Shown here piece by piece: positions 12,210 to 23,750 of a stretch of DNA of 64,000 nucleotides. Within the stretch, counting starts at the first letter, position 1; every line of letters starts with the position of its first letter. A program made the position numbers and the translations under genes. The stretch comes from Bolinopsis microptera. Taxonomy: Eukaryota; Ctenophora; Tentaculata; Lobata; Bolinopsidae. The DNA lies in assembly GCF_026151205.1 (NCBI RefSeq), contig NC_087078.1, forward strand, positions 18,701,765 to 18,765,764, written 5' to 3'. The notes beneath the pieces are model-generated. The model made no database searches. It was given only the letters and a program-made list of their open reading frames with translations, and was not told where the DNA came from.

Positions 12210-13187
12210 ACGTATCGCGCTACAAATTAGAGTTAATATATTTGTTTACTTCGTCCACTACACCAAAAATTAACTTGACCAGGCCTCGGGAACACCTGAA
12301 AATTTCTAATTTCTTTCCAGGATTTTGTGATCCTGGCCTCGCTTTGATGTCTGAGTCTGTCGTGTCCAGCTGGTACGCAACATACCGAGCACCGCGACTG
12401 ATTACCTGATCGAAAATGAAATTAACAGAAACTACAACATACAAGAGGCGTACAAGATGTTCTTGCATGCCTGCCGATGCAGCTCTAACCTTTTATTAAT
12501 TGAGTCTAGCCCTGGGTTTCTAAGAATTGAAGCATTCCCGGTGCAAGAAATGTATGACCTTTCTCTATGACTATAGCAGAATTATTTCCGGTTATATTAA
12601 TGCATGGTATGCGGTAGTACTGGTATCATGAACTTCAAGTATAGTAGTAGTAGTACTAGTACTACTATTAGTATTAGAAGAACACCCTGTTATATTTTAC
12701 TTTTTGAGTTTTTGTCCTCACACGAATGTTAATATTAATAACTCTTTGCTCAATTTTTATGTTTTACTTTTACATCGCAATTATTTTTTAAACTAGTCCT
12801 AAAGGCAACCGCAAACCGTATTATTTTGATACACGTGTGATAAAACCTCTTATCACTTGCACTTAAAAAAAAAATTAGTTATAGTTATAGTTATACAACA
12901 TGTTTCAAATTGTAGGTTTATAAGTATAACTATAACTATAAGTATAACCTATCAAGACGCACGCGCCGAGTTGTATATTGGACTCGTCGACGGTCTTATA
13001 CATATTTGAAAAATATATTTTACGAGTGGCGAGTATCACCCGTTAAGAATCAATTTACAATAATTATTTGATATTTCGTTTCAAATTCATTCGCCAGGCA
13101 TTTATTGTCAGTGTCACAAGTTGTAAACCCGCCGCGCACGTGTGCGCGGATGTATCGGGGCTTTCGCCCCGATTCCGCTAAGTTAAA
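12210..13187. other. Non-coding stretch
   Basis: It contains short (tagttata)n and its inverted partner (tataacta)n around 12876-12950 that can form a hairpin. GC-rich perfect stems lie near 13129-13180 (ccgcgcacgtgtgcgcgg and cggggctttcgccccg). No gene was seen. Confidence 0.5.
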
Positions 13188-13278
13188 CTTACCTGGGGAC
13201 CCCAGGCTATTATATTTATGTTCATAAATAAAGATTCGGCGGAATGACAGGCTGAGCGCCGCCCAGTAAAGTTAAACG
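13188..13278. repeat. Interspersed element, copy B (uninterrupted)
   Basis: Second copy of the element at 10041-10240. It reads straight from accccaggctattatattt into cggcggaatgacaggctgag without the 110-bp insertion seen in copy A. The adjacent GC-rich hairpins at 13129-13180 probably belong to it. Confidence 0.75.
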
Positions 13279-14398
13279 ACATGTAATCATATCCGGTCGA
13301 TATAATCATGCTTTAAGGTTCATGTTGCTATTAATTTTAAAGACCTGCGACACTCAAAGGCTTTATGTTGGGAGCTACTTCAACTTGGGTCCTAATACGA
13401 TAATTTTGCTATTTACTCGTTATAAAGTTTGCATAGGGTAGTGAAATGTTAACCACACTCTGACTCAAGGAGAGTGACGTCAAATACATATAAATCTTTA
13501 TTCTCTATAAATTATCAAACTGCTTTGCATTTTGCATTGTTCCCTTCGCTGGCCCGGTCAACTTTTTATAACGAACGTACAACCGATTTTCTATCGGTTC
13601 ATAATTCACTTTATGCTTTAAATTATCATAGTTTTTCAGTTATATTTGGCAATTGGGTAACTGGAAAATTTCTTACCTCACCCTTCATTGACATTAGGTG
13701 AAGAGATAATTATAACATAAGTTATAGAATTAAAACTGAGCGTTTAGTTTGTAAAAAAACTTAGGTTCTGAGAGTATAATGGAGTGACAATGACATTCAT
13801 AAAAATAAATTATCAATTCAAAAGAAAAGAAGTTCGAATCAAAATGATAAGAAAGCCATATTATGATACTCTTTGATATCGATCCATGATCACTACATAA
13901 CGCCCTCGGCCTTAAACTAAAATCGTTTGCGAGGCTATCATTAATTCAAATCTAATGGGTTTTTTATAATTCTACAATAATTCCTCCATATTATCCTGGA
14001 AATACATTCTAAACATATCGTTAGTTTCAATTCAGAATATTGATAACTTCATTCGATGCGTGAACTAGATTTTCTCAAATCATTTCTTTAACGAATGGTA
14101 ATAATCTATTAACAAACTTTTCTGAAATACGAAACTAAAACTCTGACGGCAGTGAATTTATGTAACCAATAATCAAAGTATTTACGGGTCCTTGAAAAGT
14201 TAAACTTAAATCAATAAACCATGCAAAAATTCTTTAAATTCTGTCAAAATTCGTGTCTTCTTCGAACCTGTTCCAATTCCATACAAAATTTGGGTTATAA
14301 CATAAAATTAGTTATTTAAGTTCCTCGGCTGATAGCAATTAATTTAGCAGATCTGTGAACCAATAAGATAGTGAGATAATGATGGGGTAGCTGTCTGT

Positions 14399-14477
14399 TC
14401 AGAAGTTGTAGATCGCTGTTTGTTTCGGTGGTAACGTCTGAGCTTTGCCGTATTTGTGGTTTTCTTTCGAGTCACCC
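14399..14477 (-). CDS. Small terminal exon of the giant gene
   Basis: Minus-strand acceptor CCAATTTTTCAG|G, then an open frame of 25 codons ending TGA at 14401-14399. It includes GDSKENHKYGKAQTLPPKQT and ends IYNF. Its phase (2 in) fits the donor at 15068 (GATGA|GTATGT) of the preceding exon. The LPPK motif echoes the alternative proline-rich exon at 20931-22035. The hydrophobic C-terminus of pattern Y-x-F could be a class II PDZ ligand, which is inference. I take it as one natural end of the giant gene. Confidence 0.6.
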
Positions 14478-15012
14478 CTGAAAAATTGGATCATGGTAAA
14501 ACTGGGAATGTTGTAAAATGTTTGTAGTAGGAAGGGCTAGTGTATATTTATCGAAAGTAATTAAAAGTTGATTGTTGTTGTCTGATTGAAGAAGATCGTT
14601 ATCATTTTTCATACCACTATTTTCAACGACAATAAATTCCGTGGGATCATTTGGAGGATCTGTGTTCTAAAGAAATCATCAATGTTTAATAGGACTAGGA
14701 CAAATTGGTCCTGTACCGGAAATTATGTTCTTCCCTTGAAACATTTTTGAACAGTACCTGATCAAATGTAAATCTGTTCTGACTGCTCTTTTTAACGACG
14801 CCACGGAATATTTAACTAACATTGCCTTCTCTACAACTCTGGTTACGTCTAATACCTAGGAAGCCGAGAACGATGGTTCTTTCAATCCTGTTACCATTAA
14901 CAGTTTGCTTCCAACTATCACGATCGATCCATAATTCCGCTACCACTAAAACTACTCGATCAAACTTTTCATGACCACTCAAAAATACATATAACTAACA
15001 ATTAACTTCCAA

Positions 15013-15832
15013 TCAACTGAACTGCCATTCTTCCTCTTCCTCTTCATGGGCTTTAAACAAAACATACTCATCATCTGAGACAGAGGTTAACGTTGAGACT
15101 GTCGAAACCCTGAACATATCATCTTCATACGGATCAAAGAAACCACCAATATCAACAGTTTCAACAACGGCCTCAAGACCAATTACACTAACAGTAGGAA
15201 CCTCACTTCCACCTAAAAACTGATCTAAGCTATGCGTTACCGAACCCTCACTAAGAAGAGAAGCAGAGGACTGTCTCCTCCGTCTGGTGGTCACCACCGG
15301 AGTCAGGGACCTCAGGAGATCCTTGTAGGAGTCATCTGGGCTGGTAGTCCTTGAGAGGGGGCTGTAAGGAGCAGGACTGTTTGTTTGATCAGACAGAATG
15401 GGATAAGTGTCTTGGTGTGAAGGTCCTGCCCGCTCCTCCTCTCCTCCCCGCTCCTCCTCTAACTTGGGCTTATCTCCAGCAAAGTAACTGAATCCATCCT
15501 GACGTTCTGTTCGAATAAGCTGCTGTTCCAATAATTTACCCAGCTGTTTGACTCCTACAGCAGGTTCCTCTGGTACCTTCTCTAGTGTTCCTATACCTTC
15601 CAGCTCCTCCTCTTTTATCTCCCAGATATTGGCTAGACTCCGTTTTACTTCCTTTCCCTTGCCTCTTAGTGTTCCCCCGGTTAGTGAGGCGTTGCCGATT
15701 GATAGAGACATCCGTCTCTTTTTATCTTTCGGTATGTTAGTTTGTTTGTCTGTTTGTCCGTCTGTTTGTCTGTCTGATAAGCGGAAGCTACCAAATAGGT
15801 CACCGAGACTAGGTGACCTGGCTCGTACTAAC
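15013..15832 (-). CDS. Ser/Glu-rich exon, internal or alternative 3' end
   Basis: The exon is entered through CACAAG|G, about 20 bases after a perfect TTACTAAC branch-point, in phase 2, matching the donor of the exon at 19784. The frame runs 272 codons. It contains RARSPSLGDLFGSFRLSD, an acidic block with SLANIWEIKEEELEGIG, SPAPYSPLSRTTSPDDSY (Ser/Thr-Pro sites), TRRRRQSSASLL (basophilic-kinase site) and an acidic end EEEEEEWQFS. Two outcomes are possible: splicing at GATGA|GTATGT (15068) in phase 2 to 14477 or 1724, or read-through to TGA at 15013. There are no folded domains. The ATG at 15711 has a weak context and the frame is open well upstream of it, so I extended to the acceptor. The family is not recognised. 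Confidence 0.75.
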
Positions 15833-18800
15833 CTTGTGATAGATGTACCCCGTTAGTAATATGTGCTGTAAATTGTAATTTTATTGTCACTAAATGGAAA
15901 TGCACAGGTTCGTCAGATGGAACCTATTGCCAAAAAATTAGGTTTTGTAATCGAATATTTTGTAATCTCAATGCTCCAAACTTACATAGGGTGGTTCCCG
16001 CTTTATGCTAAACCTAAAGTGCCTGCAAAGTATAAAATCATGCATGCAAAATCAACCAATGCGAGAACTAGAAAGGGTCATGCAAAGTTTTATGTTATCT
16101 GTAATAAAATTAAAACACATGAACATGAAGTGTGTGATAACTGATAAGGTGTAAATATAAGTTGTTAGTAAAAACATGTAAATTGATACGACGGTGAGAT
16201 TAGGCACGTGACTCTACGTCATATAAACGAGATTACAGGGCATTTATTATGAATAAGGTCCCGAGTTGTTGGGATCTGCACCGTGACACTCATTAATTTG
16301 AACCAATGCTACTCGCCCGTGGCTACATTGCATCTCCTTTCGAGCTCAGTGAACAGCTCTCTACCGGCGGCTCGACCCCACATACAGAGATGGTCGTATC
16401 ACGTGTTGTATCACGTGTTGTATCACGTGATCTGACCGGGAGATCACGTGATCTGACCAGCACTTCAATTCAATTTCACAGCTCTTTCTACGTGGTGCTA
16501 ATGATTTCGACATTGCTACATCGCAAATATATACACTGTAGTTTTATTGTTACAAAGCTTGATCCTAGGCTGCTGCTACTGCTACTTGAACATAAGCTAT
16601 GATATTATATCACAAGTTTTGCTAATGGTTAGTGGTAACACCTTGCTGTCCTTGTGTGTACTTACAAATGTCAAGCAAGGTCTTTACAGCAGGGGGCTCG
16701 CTTTTACCCGTAGCATATTCGAGAACAACATTAACGTTTATTGTTATGTGTAGCACTTTCCATGAGCCGCATAATTACTTTCCATTAGCCACATTATTAC
16801 TTACTATAGCGTAATTACTGATCATATCATATATTTTACATTGTATATATTTTATTTGTTGTTTTATTTTCCTTCTATTTTTGCGACTATTGTTTGTGGT
16901 TTCAAGTTCTTACCATTCGCCCACGTGATAACGCGCAACTCAATCTAAGACACGTATTCGTATAAAGGACGGAGCTCCTCAATTGTTGAGTAAACTTCCT
17001 CCAAAGCCAGAATATTGCCATCACATGATCGCATATGTGCCAAATTCTTCAGAAGTAATCGAATTTGATAAACTTTTAATAATAATATAACCCTTAATAT
17101 AACAAATCAAAGTTGATAAACCCTTACAATAATTACATCACATAAAATATAAATAGAACCTGGGAAATAATTTGATAACCAAACTTGATAAAACCTTACA
17201 TGGGTTGCTACGGAACCACGTGACCCCTGACCGGTGGTGAGCGGTGTCTCCATTAATTACTAAGTAGTTAAAATAGATAAAGTTAAGTTGCCAGGACACT
17301 GATTTTTATTTCAGATTCATTTCAACTTTGCTACGCGACATCTGAAACCTTGGCAGCTGCATTGCCATTACTAATTATCCCTTTCTAAAATTTCGAGATC
17401 TTCTTTGCTTTTAATTTTCGGCTCCTCTACAGTGCTTAACGGATAGTATCAATTGAGGAATTTGTCTGCGAGCGATGGAACTGTCATGGTAGCCTCAATG
17501 AAAGAATTTTTGTCTTTTCCATTTCACTTAAACTATTACCGCTGTACTACAACCGAGTGATAAATACACGCACGAATGATAAATGCACTTACAAATGCTT
17601 TGCACTATCGCAATTTCTATACTGCTTTTGATTTGATTGAGTACTAAGTAGACACAGTTAATATGTTGTAGTACAGCGGTAATAGTCACTGTAAAGATAT
17701 AACTCTATCAACCAGTAGAACAGCCCGGCTTCCATTAACGAAATGAACCACAATTAATGAGATCACAGTCCCGCTAACCATGCCAATAATATCCTTTCTT
17801 CAATGCATTTCATGACTTCTCGTCCGGCGGTGCTGAAGTCAACATATGTACCGACTGGAAGATTGAATGGACGAATAGCAACATGCCAATCACAAAAGTT
17901 GCATCACGTGACCATTATTAGACCAATCACGGCCGAGGTCTAGTCTAGGAGTTGATGCCGTCAATCTCCAAAACGTCACTAGTCGCACAACTTAATAAGC
18001 TGAGGGTGGGGTTATATACGAGGATATTAGCAGACATTCGCCAGATTCATATGTTATAATACTATTGTCGGTTCTAGCCCTTCTATCACTAATTTGATAG
18101 GGTGGACGAAGGTCCGATTTTGTGTTCATTCGGCTTCCCCAAAGTGATGAGTCTTTAAACATTTACACTACGATTCTGATCGGTTACTTGCTACTTTCGT
18201 TAACAATCAATAGGAAAACTTATCTTGATAAATAGTTACTAGACACCGGTAATAACAGTAGACGGCGCCCGAAACCTGGCACCCAGCCCGAAACCTGGCA
18301 CCCAGCTGTCCTACACAAATATTAACCGACCTCTGCAGGTAATTTGGGCAAACAAACCCCTCATCAGTTGCTGCGTCCCGTTGCGTAGATCTGGGTGTTA
18401 TTAAATTTCGTCTTCACACGAATCTCGAGTTCAATACCATTGTTTCCCGGGCCCGGGCGGGTGTTTTCGCCTGATAATTGTTATTATAATCTGTACGGGT
18501 AGCAGGGGGGGGGGGGGGGGCGCCCCGTCCTACTCAGACACTGGTACTTAGCTTAGACTCTCCCATTTGTTGCTAGGTTACCCCCAGTTAGATAGTAGTG
18601 TTCAGATATTTGCGGTTATTTCCGTTTCTAAAGCTCTTTAATTGCGATGGAACTTATTTGCCATGCTCGGGGCAGAGTCCGTGATTCTTAAGCGTTATTG
18701 CATTCGATTTTCATTCCATTGTTTTGAAAGCATGGTATTTCACATTTTTACAGTCACTCTACTTGATGATTTATAGATATTCTTTGTTCGTGTAGCAGAA

Positions 18801-18895
18801 GATTGCCAGTATAGCAGTATGAACGCGGTTTTACACATTTGCCAACTCGATGTATAGCGTTTTAAAATCCGTTTATTAGAACACTAATTTTGCAG
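15833..18895. other. Large intron with dense CACGTG palindromes
   Basis: No minus-strand exon was seen. TCACGTG motifs cluster at 16396-16450 (three direct 14-bp units, then two inverted) and recur near 16205, 17217 and 17905. A 16-base G run lies at 18505-18520. A 19-bp direct duplication (cccgaaacctggcacccag) lies near 18270-18305. Confidence 0.5.
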
Positions 18896-19371
18896 GGGAT
18901 GTAACGAGGGCGGGTGAAACTAGGTTCTATCTCTGCCATGCAGCTGACACTCAGACAGCCAAGGTGACACTAAAGCGACTTAACTACCCCGACAGCATTG
19001 CTTCGTTCTCAGAGTTTGATCTGGTTCTTGTTTTTCACCCTTGCGCTTCTTCTGCAACCATAATTAACTCAAGAGACTGAAATCTCAATCTTGCTGGGCT
19101 GGTACCAGGCTCTCATTTTACTCTCGAACGAGGTGGGAATCATAAGAGAATGAGGAAACTAAACGGAGGTGAGGTGCTCCTCCTGATATCCCCCATCCTC
19201 CTGGTCTCACTCCTTGCAGTGGTTCTGCTCCTGATAGCAGCACGGGGTCACGTGCCAAGACACGAGAATAAGATTGAAGATAAGAGTCCAGAGTTTGCAG
19301 ATTTGGAGAGGGAGAGTGCAGAACAGTTTGAGATGATGACAGCTTCTCTGACCCCGATTGTAGTGGGTTGA
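18896..19371 (+). pseudogene. Nested FN3-like/transmembrane exon with one in-frame TGA
   Basis: After an acceptor (ATTTTGCAG|GG) the plus frame is open for 60 codons, meets TGA at 19078-19080, then stays open in the same frame for 96 more codons to TGA at 19369-19371. The first part reads like an extracellular beta-sandwich (GETRFYLCHAADTQTAKVTL, then FDLVLVFHPC). Just after the TGA comes NLNLAGLVPGSHFTLE, which fits the L-x-x-L-x-P-G-x-x-[FY]-x-L signature of the E-F strands of fibronectin type III. A 22-residue hydrophobic helix follows (VLLLISPILLVSLLAVVLLL) and then a ~43-residue charged cytoplasmic tail ending TPIVVG. This is the C-terminal end of a type I membrane protein. The TGA may be a nonsense allele, a base error, a pseudogene mark, or a recoded codon. 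An ATG at 19150 could give a 73-residue TM peptide alone. It lies in an intron of the minus-strand gene. Confidence 0.5.
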
Positions 19372-19783
19372 GAAGTGGGATTTCTGGACAGATAACTTAT
19401 TTGTATGGTTACTTAGTTACTTTGAAACTGGGTTACTTGGTTACTTTGAAACTGGGTTACTTGGTTATCAGGCAACATATCGTGAGAAAGTTCATTTCCT
19501 GAGTTCACTAAGCTCAAACAACAAGTACAGTGAAGTATTAATATTCAGAGATAGGAAATGGACACACAATCATGAACGAATACGGATGAAAGTGAAGATG
19601 AGATTAATTTGATGGTGTGAGAGATCAAAAAGACAAAAAGCGAAGAAAATATAATATTTTGATGTGTAAGATAAATGTGCGTTACACCGGCCTCTTTTCT
19701 AAACAACATGTATAACATACTTATTGACAAATTATAACTTAATTGCTTATAATAAAAAAGTATTAATTGACCAGGTAATTTAC

Positions 19784-19878
19784 CTTGGAGCGAGCGTACT
19801 GTCCCGCTTATTGGAGTCTATTTTTCCACCGTCCTTTTTCTTCTTTGTAACGAAGGAATGCTTGTATTTCTTCCAAGC
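19784..19878 (-). CDS. Lys-rich exon of the giant gene
   Basis: Acceptor CTGTTACCCAG|G and donor CCAAG|GTAAAT bound a 95-base exon, phase 0 in and phase 2 out. It encodes AWKKYKHSFVTKKKKDGGKI followed by DSNKRDSTLAP. Both neighbours (20119 and 15832) match in phase. The other two frames contain stops. The cluster of lysines could be a nuclear-localisation or lipid-contact patch, which is inference only. Confidence 0.75.
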
Positions 19879-20118
19879 CTGGGTAACAGAAGATTTTTAA
19901 TATTCTGGTAGCAGAGTACCAGAAAAATGTATACATTTTTATTAGAAAATGTTTATTATATAATAATTATATGATAATATCAGTTTTTGTTAAATTGTTT
20001 TGTAAAATTCTTTGCTAGTATTGAAGTACATGTGCGCTAGTATTAAAGTTCATGTGCGCGGCTTAGCTAAATGCCATAAAATAACACATGCTCCTTCACA
20101 AATAAAACAACAAATTAC

Positions 20119-20215
20119 CTGGTTGAGGGTCTGGGCGCGTTTGGGGGTATTATCGTTAATGTCGAAACCAACGGATTGGTGCTTGGATAGCTTCCTCAGA
20201 GCTGGATTTGTGTGG
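20119..20215 (-). CDS. Basic exon of the giant gene
   Basis: A classic acceptor TTTCTTTCAG|C and donor AACCAG|GTAATT flank 97 bases, phase 2 in and phase 0 out. The protein is HTNPALRKLSKHQSVGFDIN then DNTPKRAQTLNQ. The incoming phase is the same as for the proline-rich exon at 22035-20931, so the two can be mutually exclusive choices after the ankyrin exons. The function is not recognised. Confidence 0.75.
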
Positions 20216-20930
20216 CTGAAAGAAATTATTATTACTACATAATATAGTATAATATAATAATAGATATAAGTATAAATTAGAAGACTGAATAATTTTATAG
20301 ATTCTCTGATTGTTGACGGAATAATAACTGGTTGGAATTTAAAATAAACTTAAAATTGTTTGACAACACTGATGATATATAGAAAATACATATGACATTA
20401 ACGAAATCTATAACAGGCTAGTTCCACCACAGTGCTTCACTTGTAATAACGGATATACTGTTGCAGCTTCCACATATCCTTACCAAGAAAATAACTACAA
20501 AGCTTTTATCATTCAACAAGCTGTGTTTCACAGAGTCGTTATATGGTCAGTTGATTGTCTTCAGTTCACTGTAAGCTGTCTTTTGTAGATGTTGGTGTGA
20601 CGGAAAACAATAATCAATTAACCAATCCATTAACGATCCAAGGGAATTGGTAAAATATTGAGTCGGCCAAGTTGAAATTTTAATCTAACAATTGATATAA
20701 ATTTCTGTCGAATCAAGCGATGAATTTTCCGTGATATTAAAATAAATCAGGAGTTCGATTCTAATTTCTCAAAGACAATTTTGTAATACAATGCATTCCT
20801 CCATTAAATTAAATTAAAGAGCGTATTGTCAAATTTTTTGATTTAAGTACTCCTTATACAGCATCTCCCAAAACGACGTGTCAAAATTAAAAGAATGTAT
20901 TTCATTCATAATATGAGTTATTAAAAAATA
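20216..20930. other. Intron, nothing recognised
   Basis: AT-rich sequence. A minus-strand stretch near 20500-20600 has AG/GT dinucleotides but no frame worth calling. Confidence 0.4.
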
Positions 20931-22035
20931 TTAAACGTCAGTTACTTTACTTTTCGGAGGTAAAGCAGGAGGTCGGTCGCTATTATAAGTGGAAAGTTTC
21001 GGCGGTAATCCAGGTGGGTGAGTGTTTTTTGGCGGTAAATGTGCGGTCAGTACATGTTGTTTTGGCGGTAATTTCGCTCCATTCTTTGGAGGGAGAGCGG
21101 GAGGTAGTTGGTTCCTCCCTTTGGGAGGGAGACTTGGTTTCATTTCAGGCCTTGCTGGTTGTAGAGGAGGGAGACTTGGTTTCTGTTCAGGCCTTGCTAG
21201 TTGTAGAGGAGGGATACTAGGTTTCTGTTCAGGCCTTGCTGGTTGTAGAGGAGGGAGAGGCCTGTCCCAATCCTCTGGAGACGGAGTACTGTCCCACTCT
21301 TCCGGACTCATGTTCCACTCGTCAGGGGCCTCCCAAGTGGACTTCAGTCCTTTCAGAGTTTTCTCTCTGTTTAAACCTTGTTGATTTACAGATTTGGGAG
21401 GAAGGGGAGGGACGTAAGGAGATTGGGGGTGCCTCAGGGATATGTTCTTGGGTGGTAAAGGAGGTGGCGAGGACTCTGCTATCTGGTTAGGATCAATATT
21501 CCACTCAGGCGGACAGTCCCAATCTGACTTGATACTCTTCCTGACAACCTCGCTCCGGACCCTGCGCCTTGATCTGGGGCTCCTCCTATTATCCACTCTC
21601 CTGACTGACATCCCCCTCACCCTCACTATTTCCTGCTCCCCTCCATCTTCCTCCTCGTCCACCATATCCTTTACGCTCTTAATCATCTCCACTTTGTGAA
21701 GTGATCCAGAAGTGTGCGCGAGTTTGATGTCCAGCCCTGTCACTCCTTTCTTCAACAGCTTCTTCCTTCGCTTCTTCTCTGCTTTGTCTAGCTCTGGGTT
21801 CCAACTTTTATCAGTCTCTGAGTCCGTGGATGAAACCAAGAACCCAAACTTCTTCTTTTTAGCGACGGGGGTAGAGTGAGGGGTGGTTCTTGGGGAAACC
21901 CCCTTCTTCCCAAGCATTCTTCCGAGGGTCATTGTTTTGTGTTTGTTGTCAGTAAGCGTAAGGTCAGTTTTACTTTTAGTTGAAAGGGTCATGTCCGTGT
22001 CGATCAGTTCAGCAAACTCCACCCGTACAGCTGAC
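20931..22035 (-). CDS. Proline-rich SH3-ligand exon with PDZ-ligand-like tail (alternative 3' end)
   Basis: The acceptor AGCATCAG|G follows a TACTAAA branch-like site. From it the frame is open for 367 codons to TAA. The first third is basic, with VAKKKKFGFLVSSTDSETDK and an R/K-rich stretch. The middle carries repeated DW/EW modules (DWDCPPEWNIDP, EEWDSTPSPEDWD). The last half is packed with P-x-x-P-x-K motifs (PPPLPPK, VPPLPPK, PPALPPK, PPGLPPK and others, at least eight), which are class II SH3 ligands. Three near-identical 14-residue repeats (PPLQPARPEQKPS) sit within. The C-terminus KVTDV fits a class I PDZ ligand (T-x-V). The incoming phase 2 matches the donor at 22963, making this an alternative last exon of the ankyrin gene. 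An internal ATG (codon 15) leaves a separate gene possible. Confidence 0.75.
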
Positions 22036-22070
22036 CTGATGCTAGGTCGTGGATTTTAGTACGGTGTTGT

Positions 22071-22772
22071 CATACATAGTAATACTATACATAGCATAGT
22101 AATACTATACATACTATACATACTATACATACTATGCATACTATGCATACTATACATACTATACATACTATACATACTATACATACTATGCTTACTATGC
22201 ATACCATGTATACCATGCATACCATGCATACCATGCATACCATGCATACCATGCATACCATGCATACCATGCATACCATACATACCATACATACCATACA
22301 TACCATACATACCATACATACCATACATACCATACATACCATACATACCATACATACCATACATACCATACATACCATACACACCATACACACCATACAC
22401 ACCATACACACCATACATACCATACATACCATACATACCATACATACTATACATACTATACATACTATACATACTATACATACTATACATACTATACATA
22501 CTATACATACTATACATACTATACATACTATACATACTATACATACTATACATACTATACATACTATACATACTATACATACTATACATATTATACATAC
22601 TATACATACTATACATACTATACATACTATACATACTATACATACTATACATACTATACATACTATACATACTATACATACTATACATACTATACATACT
22701 ATACATACTATACATACTATACATACTATACATACTATACATACTATACATACTATACATACTATACATACT
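22071..22772. repeat. 9-bp minisatellite (CATACTATA)n, ~77 copies
   Basis: Pure 9-mers with sub-blocks of CATACCATG, CATACCATA, CACACCATA and CATACTATA. The unit length is a multiple of three, so frames stay open on both strands (Met-Tyr-Ser on minus, His-Thr-Ile on plus). These are repeat translations, not genes. It lies in the intron just upstream of the proline-rich exon. Confidence 0.97.
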
Positions 22773-22931
22773 AACGAGAATAGTACAATTTAAAAACTAG
22801 TCGATTGTCACTGTCCCAGTTGAAATAATAACACGTGCCTTAGATCACAAGTTAGATATTTACAATTTATCTGATAAACTATACCAGAGCGAAAATGAAA
22901 GAATATAGGAGAAAAAAAACATGTGAAATAA

Positions 22932-23077
22932 TCAGAGAGTGTACAGTCTTTTAAAGACTAACTTGACTAGTCGGGGATCGTGTACATTGAGAAGGCCCTT
23001 AATCTCCTCTGGGGCAGTGGGGGGGAGGTAGTGACCTGATTTCTTCCCTTTATGATCTCTGATGTCCTTGTCTGCCC
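22932..23077 (-). CDS. Last SOWAH-module exon; alternative donor or stop
   Basis: Acceptor ATGTTTTCAG|GG, phase 1. It completes the second ankyrin repeat and the conserved tail of the module: GADKDIRDHKGKKSGHYLPP, then TAPEEIKGLLNVHDPRLV. The -RD-x-x-G-K-K-x-x-x-YL pattern is typical after the last ankyrin repeat in Sosondowah proteins. Read-through ends KRLYTL and TGA at 22934-22932. A donor GTCAA|GTTAGT at 22963 leaves phase 2, which suits both the exon at 22035 and the one at 20215. So the module can end here or continue into either tail. Confidence 0.8.
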
Positions 23078-23391
23078 CTGAAAACATAGTTGTAATGTTG
23101 TGATATTGCATAATTTATTGTAAATATAATATATGTTTCAGAATTATGTAATGTAACGCGATGGAAATATTTTAAACGGGCATATCCTGTCCAAACCCAG
23201 GATGCACTACATGAAGAATTCGTTGTAACTTTATTTGAATAGCATTAATAGTTGGTCAGTACGAATATGGAATAATCACCTTTTTTTATCTTCTAAGTTA
23301 GGGATAACTGAGTCATTTCAAAAACATGTCCTCACTAAAACAATATTTCAAGATTTTTATTAGTAAAAGCAGAAAGTAAAATAAAACAAAC

Positions 23392-23550
23392 CATATCTGA
23401 TGATGAGTTCAATAAGGTCTGTCTTTCCGGTCTGGGCCGCTAAATGCAAGGGAGTGTGACCACTATTACTCTTCATGTTGACTTCACTGCCTGCTTCTAG
23501 TAGTATCTTAGCCATATCTATTCTACCTAACTTACACGCCCAGTGCAGTC
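23392..23550 (-). CDS. Ankyrin-repeat exon (SOWAH module)
   Basis: Acceptor CTTACCACAG|G, donor ATATG|GTTTGT, 159 bases, phase 1 at both ends. It encodes the end of ankyrin repeat 1 and most of repeat 2: GLHWACKLGRIDMAKILLEA and GHTPLHLAAQTGKTDLIELI, with the canonical TPLHLAA loop-helix. Symmetric phases would allow clean skipping. Sosondowah (SOWAH) proteins carry this pair of repeats; their biochemical role is poorly known. Confidence 0.9.
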
Positions 23551-23750
23551 CTGTGGTAAGAGGGGTTATCTTACACATATTGTAATCGTTTATCTAACTA
23601 ATAAGTCATTTAAAGTGGCAAATTTCAGTGAAATATTGGTTATTTCTGTAACATCTACCAAAACTGGTAGGTTGAAAAGTTCAAAAAATAACGGTGAACA
23701 CATAAAAGTAAAGTTTCCAAATCAGGATTTCACACAACTGAAAGACCTAC

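Noticed and set aside
18270-18337. Possible exon ending CTCTGCAG|GTAATT upstream of the FN3-like exon
   Set aside because: No frame leaves the phase needed by 18896, and a local duplication confuses the border.
22056-22793. Met-Tyr-Ser and His-Thr-Ile repeat proteins
   Set aside because: The 9-bp unit is open on both strands with no other coding sign.
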